Source: Streptomyces sp. TRM68416 (lineage in GTDB: Bacteria > Actinomycetota > Actinomycetes > Streptomycetales > Streptomycetaceae). From it: DNA of 64,000 nucleotides. The position numbers and the translations under genes were made by a program. The notes beneath the pieces are model-generated. The model had not been told where the DNA came from, searched no databases, and worked only from the letters and a program-made list of their open reading frames with translations. The stretch is from the NCBI RefSeq assembly GCF_014596915.1, contig NZ_JACVWU010000013.1, positions 1-64,000 of the forward strand. Direction: 5' to 3'. This document shows, piece after piece, positions 59,113 through 64,000 of this stretch; within the stretch, counting starts at the first letter, position 1, and the number at the start of each line of letters is the position of its first letter.

Positions 59113-60135
59113 TCACTCCCGGTTCCCGTTGACCGTCTCGCGCATGGCGCGCAGGGACTCCTTCAGGGACCCCATGGTGGCGAGGACGGCGGTGGGCTCG
59201 TAGCCGCAGTGCGCCATGCAGTTGGCGCAGCGCGGGTCCTTGCCGCGGCCGTACTTGTCCCAGTCGGTCTCCTCGATCAGTTGGCGGTACGTCGGCACGT
59301 ACCCGTCGCTCATCAGGTAGCAGGGGCGCTGCCAGCCGAAGAGCGAGTAGTTGGGGATCGCCCAGGCGGTGCACGGGAAGTCGACCTTGCCCTCCAGGAA
59401 GTCCAGGAAGAGCGGCGAGTGGTTGAGCCGCCAGCGGCGCCGGTTGCCGCCGGAGAAGGCCTTCTTGAACAGCTCGCGGGTCTGCTCCACGCCCAGGAAG
59501 TGCTCCTGGTCGGGCGCCTTCTCGTAGGCGTAGGCGGGCGAGATCATCATCTCGTCGACCTTGAGGTCGTCGTTGAGGAAGTTGAGCACCTCGACGATGG
59601 TCTGCGGGGTGTCGGTGTTGAAGAAGGTGGAGTTGGTGGTGACCCGGAAGCCGCGCCGCTTGGCCTCCTTGATGGCCGCCACGGCCTCGTCGAACACGCC
59701 CTCCTTGGCCACGGACTCGTCGTGGCGCTCGCGCAGGCCGTCGATGTGCACGGCGAACGCGAAATAGGGCGAGGGCTTGAACTTGTCGATCTTCTTGCGC
59801 AGCAGCATGGCATTGGTGCACAGGAAGACGTACTTCCGCTTGGCCACCAACTGCCGCACGATTTCGTCGATCTGAGGGTGCATCAGGGGCTCACCGCCGG
59901 CGATGGACACCATCGGGGCGCCGGATTCGAGCACCGCTCCCACGGCCTGAGCGACCGGCATGCGCTGCTTGAGGACCCCCGCAGGATGCTGGATCTTGCC
60001 GCAGCCCTCGCACTTGAGGTTGCACGCGTAGAGCGGTTCCAGCTCGACGATGAGCGGAAACTTGTCGCGCCTGCGGAGCTTTTGTTCGGCCAAGTATGTA
60101 GCGACCTTGATGGACTGGCGCAGCGGCATGGCCAT
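59113..60135 (-). CDS. hpnH: Adenosyl-hopene transferase, radical SAM (HpnH)
   Basis: 340 residues. The radical SAM cluster motif is CNLKCEGC (C-x3-C-x2-C, near residue 39), followed by IAGGEPLMHPQI and a C-terminal cysteine region (CANCMAHCGYEPTAV). HpnH adds a 5'-deoxyadenosyl radical to diploptene to give adenosylhopane. ATG 60135 has AGGAGGTGAG upstream at eight bases; a second ATG follows six bases on. The product is the substrate of the phosphorylase encoded just upstream. Confidence 0.95.
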   Translation of the reverse strand: MAMPLRQSIKVATYLAEQKLRRRDKFPLIVELEPLYACNLKCEGCGKIQHPAGVLKQRMPVAQAVGAVLESGAPMVSIAGGEPLMHPQIDEIVRQLVAKRKYVFLCTNAMLLRKKIDKFKPSPYFAFAVHIDGLRERHDESVAKEGVFDEAVAAIKEAKRRGFRVTTNSTFFNTDTPQTIVEVLNFLNDDLKVDEMMISPAYAYEKAPDQEHFLGVEQTRELFKKAFSGGNRRRWRLNHSPLFLDFLEGKVDFPCTAWAIPNYSLFGWQRPCYLMSDGYVPTYRQLIEETDWDKYGRGKDPRCANCMAHCGYEPTAVLATMGSLKESLRAMRETVNGNRE

Positions 60136-60140
60136 CTGGC

Positions 60141-60806
60141 TCACCTCCTGGGGAGCAGCAAAGAACGGTGCCATTCGAAGAAAGCGGGAAGGACCGACCT
60201 GAGTACACGGAATGCCGATATTCCACCGCGCACCGTGCCGATCCGGACCAGTTCGTGTTCTGGAGCGTCCACGACCACCCGTACGGCCGCAACGGGGCGC
60301 TCACCCGCGCGCACGGCGCTCAGGAGCGTGGCCGCGGACTCCATGTCGACCGCGATTGCGCCGGTCGCGAGCAGGTCGGACCGTTCCTGACCACGCACGA
60401 CGTGATCGGAACCGGTGAGCGGTCCGGTGTGGACAGTGCGCCCCGGTACGGCGCGGGCCAGTTCCTTGACGAGCAGGTCGGTGGCGACGCACGGCGTGGT
60501 CCCGCGCCGGTCCCGGGTCTCCTCGGCGACGACCAGGTCCCCGGGGTGCATGCCGGGGGCGAGCCCCGCGCAGAAGCCGGTCGCCAGCACGGCGGCACCG
60601 TACAGTGCCGGGTCGGCCAGGGCCCGCGTGACGGACCGCTCGGCCGCCTTGGGGCCCATCCCGGTGCGCAGCACGGTGACCGGCCCGCCCGCCCCCCGCT
60701 TGTACGGTTCGGCTGCGGGGCGCTGAAAGCCGGTGCGCAGGGCGAGGTGCTCGATGCCGAGCGCGCAGGCGATCAGCAGCGGGGCGGTGGCGGGCTGGGG
60801 GTTCAT
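60141..60806 (-). CDS. hpnG: Adenosylhopane nucleosidase/phosphorylase (HpnG)
   Basis: 221 residues, nucleoside phosphorylase fold. Features are GMGPKAAERSVTRAL, ATGFCAGLAPGMHPGDLVVAEE and the conserved AVDMESAATLLSAV. HpnG releases adenine from adenosylhopane. The start overlaps the squalene-hopene cyclase stop (TGATG), and its stop is five bases from hpnH. It stands between its substrate-making and product-using neighbours. Confidence 0.92.
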   Translation of the reverse strand: MNPQPATAPLLIACALGIEHLALRTGFQRPAAEPYKRGAGGPVTVLRTGMGPKAAERSVTRALADPALYGAAVLATGFCAGLAPGMHPGDLVVAEETRDRRGTTPCVATDLLVKELARAVPGRTVHTGPLTGSDHVVRGQERSDLLATGAIAVDMESAATLLSAVRAGERPVAAVRVVVDAPEHELVRIGTVRGGISAFRVLRSVLPAFFEWHRSLLLPRR

Positions 60807-62797
60807 CAGCGCCTCTCTGCCCCGGAGAACGGCTCTCCGTGGACGTACCGGCCGAGCGCGGTGAGCGGGAAGACCTGCCGGTAGAGGTGGTAGTTGATGG
60901 AGAAGTCCCAGGGGAATCCGGTGCCGGTGAAGTACGGCTCGTCCCAGGAGCCGTCCTCGCGCTGGGTGGCGGCGAGCCACTCGACTCCCCGCTCCACGGC
61001 CTTGGACTCCCGCTCCCCCGCGGCCAGCAGCGCCATCAGCGCCCAGGCCGTCTGCGAGGCGGTGGAGGCGCCCCGGCCGCTCCAACCCTTGACGTCCCGG
61101 TAGGAGCGCAGGTCCTCGCCCCAGCCGCCGTCGTCGTTCTGGACGGACTCCAGCCAGGCCACGGCCCGGCGGATCGCCGGGTGCGAGCCCGGGAACCCGG
61201 CGGCGACCAGGGCGGGTACGACGGACCCGGTGCCGTAGACGTAGTTGACGCCCCAGCGCCCGAACCACGAGCCGTTGGGCTCCTGTTCGGCCAGCAGCCA
61301 CTCGATGCCCCGCCGGGTGCGCGGATCGTGGGCGAGCCCCTCCACCGCGAGCATCTCCACGACGTGCGCGGTGACGTCGGCCGACGGGGGGTCGATGACC
61401 TCGCCGAAGTCGCAGAAGGGCAGCCGGTTGGGGAACGGGCTGGTGTTGTCGACGTCGAAGGCGCCCCAGGCGCCGTTCTTCGACTGCATGCCGAGGTTCC
61501 AGCGCACCCCGCGTCCGATCGCCTTCTCCACCCGCTCCGGGTCGTGGTGGCGGACCCGGCGCAGCGCGAGGACGACCTCGGCGGTGTCGTCGATGTCGGG
61601 GTAGTTGTCGTTGTGGAACTCGAACGCCCATCCTCCGGGCGGCAGTTGGGGACGCTTCACGGCCCAGTCGCCGGGCCGGACGATCTCCTCGCCGAGCATC
61701 CAGTCGGCGGCCTTGACCAGTTGCGGATGGTCGGCGGGCACCCCGGCGTCGGCCAGCGCGATGGTGGCCAGGCAGGTGTCCCACACCGGCGACTGGCAGG
61801 CCTCGATCATCCGGGCCCCGTCCTCCCGCCAGACGGCGAAGCGGTCCAGCGACTCCAACCCGGCCCGCATCACGGGGTGTTGGAGGTCGTAGCCGAGGAG
61901 GTGCAGGGCGATCACCGAGTACACGGCCGGGGGCTGGATACCGCCCCAGCAGCCGTCGTTCTCCTGCCGTTCGATGATCCAGCGGGCGGCGGTGTTCATC
62001 GCGGACCGGCGCAGACCGCGCGGCGCGACTTTGCGCAGCACGTGCAGCGCCTTGTCCATCCGCTGGAAGGCGCCGTCCCAACTCGCCATCGGAGCAAGGG
62101 GCTTGGCGGGATTGGGGCGGGCGGGGTCGGTGTGCAGCTCGTCCAGCGGGAAGGGGGCGGGCCGCACCGGGCGCTTGGCGGAGACGATCGTCAGCGGAAC
62201 GATGGTCTGCCGGGCCCAGCAGCCGAAGTCGTAGATGTTGAGCGGCACCCACTTCGGGAAGTAGATGAGCTCGGGCGGGAGTTCGGGCAGGTCCTCCCAC
62301 TTCCACCAGCCGAACAGGGCCAGCCAGATCCGGGTGAAGACCCGGGCGGAGGCGATGCCGCCCCGGTCGCGGATCCACTGCGCCGCCCTGGCCATGTGCG
62401 GCGCCTCGGGCGCGTCACCGGCCAGGCGGAGGGCGACGTAGGCCTCGATGGTGGCGGAGAGTTCGCCCGGTCCGCCGTAGAAGGTGGCCCAGGTGCCGTC
62501 CTCGCGCTGTTCGCCGCGGATGTACAGGGCGGCGGCGCGGGTGGTGGCCTCGTCGCGGATGCCCAGGAACTGGCGCAGCAGCAGGTCCTCGGCGTCCATG
62601 GTGACATTGGTCTCCAGGTCGCCCTTCCACCAGCCCTGGGCGTCCTGCCGGGAGAGCAGATGGTCGGTGGCGCGCCGGACGGCACGCACTGCGGCGTCAT
62701 GGACCCCGGCCGCTGCGGGGCCGACGCTCTCGGTTTCGCTGGCCGCGGCAGCGCGGGGCTGCAGGGCCCCGGTGCTTCCGTCGGTCGTCGCTGTCAT
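60806..62797 (-). CDS. shc: Squalene-hopene cyclase
   Basis: 663 residues, normal for the family. The catalytic acid motif is DIDDTAEV (DxDDTA class), and several QW repeats (for example QDAQGWWKGDLE and QNDDGGWGEDL) are visible in both halves. It cyclises squalene to hopene and hopanol at the membrane. Longer than classical cyclases only by a low-complexity N-terminus (residues 1-30). ATG 62797 sits 120 bp behind the polyprenyl synthase stop. Confidence 0.96.
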   Translation of the reverse strand: MTATTDGSTGALQPRAAAASETESVGPAAAGVHDAAVRAVRRATDHLLSRQDAQGWWKGDLETNVTMDAEDLLLRQFLGIRDEATTRAAALYIRGEQREDGTWATFYGGPGELSATIEAYVALRLAGDAPEAPHMARAAQWIRDRGGIASARVFTRIWLALFGWWKWEDLPELPPELIYFPKWVPLNIYDFGCWARQTIVPLTIVSAKRPVRPAPFPLDELHTDPARPNPAKPLAPMASWDGAFQRMDKALHVLRKVAPRGLRRSAMNTAARWIIERQENDGCWGGIQPPAVYSVIALHLLGYDLQHPVMRAGLESLDRFAVWREDGARMIEACQSPVWDTCLATIALADAGVPADHPQLVKAADWMLGEEIVRPGDWAVKRPQLPPGGWAFEFHNDNYPDIDDTAEVVLALRRVRHHDPERVEKAIGRGVRWNLGMQSKNGAWGAFDVDNTSPFPNRLPFCDFGEVIDPPSADVTAHVVEMLAVEGLAHDPRTRRGIEWLLAEQEPNGSWFGRWGVNYVYGTGSVVPALVAAGFPGSHPAIRRAVAWLESVQNDDGGWGEDLRSYRDVKGWSGRGASTASQTAWALMALLAAGERESKAVERGVEWLAATQREDGSWDEPYFTGTGFPWDFSINYHLYRQVFPLTALGRYVHGEPFSGAERR

Positions 62798-62917
62798 GGC
62801 TTCCCCTTCGTGCAGTGTGCAAGTGGTGCGTCTGCTGTGGGTCCGCCGTCGGCCGGTGCGCGATCAGCTCACGAACACCGGCCGGCGACTACGCGAGGGC
62901 TATTCGACCGATAATGA

Positions 62918-63985
62918 TCATCTCTTTCGTACGACGACGAAGTCGGCGAGCGCCGCGAACTGCGCGCGCACCCGGTCGGGCATGTCGATGGAGTCGAGGG
63001 CCTCGAGGGCGACGGTGTGCTGACGGCGTGCCTCCTCGGCGGTCCACTCGCGGCCGCCGGCCTCCTCGATCAGGGCGGCGCGGGCCGCGAACTCCTCCTC
63101 GGAGAAGTTCGCGAAGTCGCTGCTCTCGGCGTCCGCGGCGAGGAGTTCGCCGAGCCGGTCCGAGGCCGGACCGCCGGCCGCGAGCGCTGCCACGACCGGC
63201 AGCGACTTCTTGCGCTGGCGCAGGTCGCTCCAGGTCTGCTTGCCGGTGGCGACCGGGTCGCCCCAGATGCCGAGGAGGTCGTCGACGGCCTGGAAGGCCA
63301 GGCCCAGGTGGTAGCCGTACTTCTCCAGGGTGTCGGCGGTACGGTCGTCCGCGCCGCCGAGCACGGCGCCGATGGAACTGGCGCAGGCCAGCAGGGCGCC
63401 GGTCTTGTTGCCCTCCATCTCCAGGCACTCCTCGACGCTCACGCGGTCGCGGTGCTCGTAGGAGATGTCCTGGGCCTGACCGTCGATGAGGGCCCGGGTG
63501 GCGCTGGTCAGCCGACGGGTGGCGCGGCCGGCCTCGACGGTGCCGAGTTCCAGCAGGATCTCGTTGGCCAGCGCGAACAGGGCGTCGCCGACCAGGATGG
63601 CCTGGGCGGGCCCGTGCACCTTCCACACCGTGTCCCGGTGGCGGCGCTGCTCGTCGCCGTCCATCAGGTCGTCGTGCAGCAGCGAGAAGTTGTGGACCAG
63701 TTCGACGGCGACCGCGCCGGGGATGCCCGCCTCGGGCGCGGCACCGGTGACCTCGGCGGAGAGCACGGCGAGGGCGGGGCGCACGGCCTTGCCGCCGTCA
63801 CCGGCCGTGGGCCTGCCCTCGGCGTCGATCCAGCCGAAGTGGTAGGCGGAAACGGTGTCCATGGGAGGGGCCAGGCGGTCGATCGCCGCCCTCAGTACCG
63901 GGCTGGCCAGCGTCCGGCCGCGCTCCAGCAGCGCGGTCACGTCCACCGCGTCGGCAGCCGTCGAGGCCGGGGGCACAGGGGGCAC
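62918..63985 (-). CDS. Polyprenyl diphosphate synthase (farnesyl/geranylgeranyl type)
   Basis: 355 residues. The first Asp-rich motif is in LLHDDLMDGDEQRR (DDLMD) and the second in AFQAVDDLLGIWGD. The first is the DDxxD class of short-chain trans-prenyl synthases. In this place it would supply farnesyl diphosphate for squalene. GTG 63985 follows GAGGAGAGACT. It is the most upstream gene of the cluster in the window; the squalene-forming HpnCDE genes are expected past the right edge. Chain length cannot be fixed by eye. Confidence 0.93.
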   Translation of the reverse strand: MPPVPPASTAADAVDVTALLERGRTLASPVLRAAIDRLAPPMDTVSAYHFGWIDAEGRPTAGDGGKAVRPALAVLSAEVTGAAPEAGIPGAVAVELVHNFSLLHDDLMDGDEQRRHRDTVWKVHGPAQAILVGDALFALANEILLELGTVEAGRATRRLTSATRALIDGQAQDISYEHRDRVSVEECLEMEGNKTGALLACASSIGAVLGGADDRTADTLEKYGYHLGLAFQAVDDLLGIWGDPVATGKQTWSDLRQRKKSLPVVAALAAGGPASDRLGELLAADAESSDFANFSEEEFAARAALIEEAGGREWTAEEARRQHTVALEALDSIDMPDRVRAQFAALADFVVVRKR

Positions 63986-64000
63986 AGTCTCTCCTCTTGT

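Overview
The window is high-GC DNA with strong G/C third-position codon bias, leaderless or GTG-started genes, mycothiol-dependent formaldehyde chemistry, a conservon and a hopanoid cluster. It is a chromosomal segment of a Streptomyces or very close relative. No plasmid, phage, insertion sequence or CRISPR array was seen.

Region 1 (1-32.4 kb) is a regulon for complete catabolism of choline, glycine betaine and related N-methylated osmolytes. Uptake uses a BCCT carrier (28.2 kb) and an OpuA-type ABC importer (12.3-16.4 kb). Choline is oxidised by a GMC dehydrogenase (20.7 kb) and an aldehyde dehydrogenase (16.4 kb). Two paralogous Rieske oxygenases (17-1192 and 23332-24462), with a Rieske ferredoxin and FAD reductase, remove the first methyl group. 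Dimethylglycine dehydrogenase (9.6 kb), heterotetrameric sarcosine oxidase SoxB-DA-G (3.4-8.5 kb) and a monomeric SolA-like oxidase finish to glycine. The C1 units leave by two routes. Methylene-THF passes through FolD and PurU to formate. Formaldehyde passes through mycothiol-dependent formaldehyde dehydrogenase and a metallo-beta-lactamase-fold hydrolase to formate. An FdhF/YdeP-type formate dehydrogenase (30.0 kb) would finish to CO2.

Ten promoters in this region carry the same 36-bp composite element: two 17-bp GTTGC-N7-GCAAC-like sites offset by 18-19 bp. A single copy lies on the start codon of one of two IclR-family regulators (2.6 and 22.5 kb). I infer that these paralogues are the regulators. 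This shared operator is the strongest new observation in the window.

Region 2 (32.5-37.9 kb) has tRNA-Pro(GGG), a YjbR-like protein, an XRE-cupin/GNAT pair and a tdh-kbl-lysR threonine-to-glycine operon. Region 3 (37.9-43 kb) has a GPP34-domain gene, a GAF gene and a four-gene conservon (cvnABCD). A degenerate stretch with an ABC-exporter remnant follows (43-44 kb).

Region 4 (44-53.8 kb) is mixed: a UlaG-like hydrolase, a Glu/Leu/Phe/Val-type dehydrogenase with a TetR regulator, a SIMPL protein, an SGNH hydrolase, a LysM-M23 endopeptidase behind a ydaO-type (c-di-AMP) riboswitch, a GH36 alpha-galactosidase and a tyrosine phosphatase.

Region 5 (53.8-64 kb) is the hopanoid cluster read leftward: polyprenyl diphosphate synthase, squalene-hopene cyclase, HpnG, HpnH, IspG, Dxs, the HpnO-like aminotransferase, an XRE-cupin regulator and a 40-residue membrane protein. 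Its squalene-forming genes probably lie beyond the right edge.
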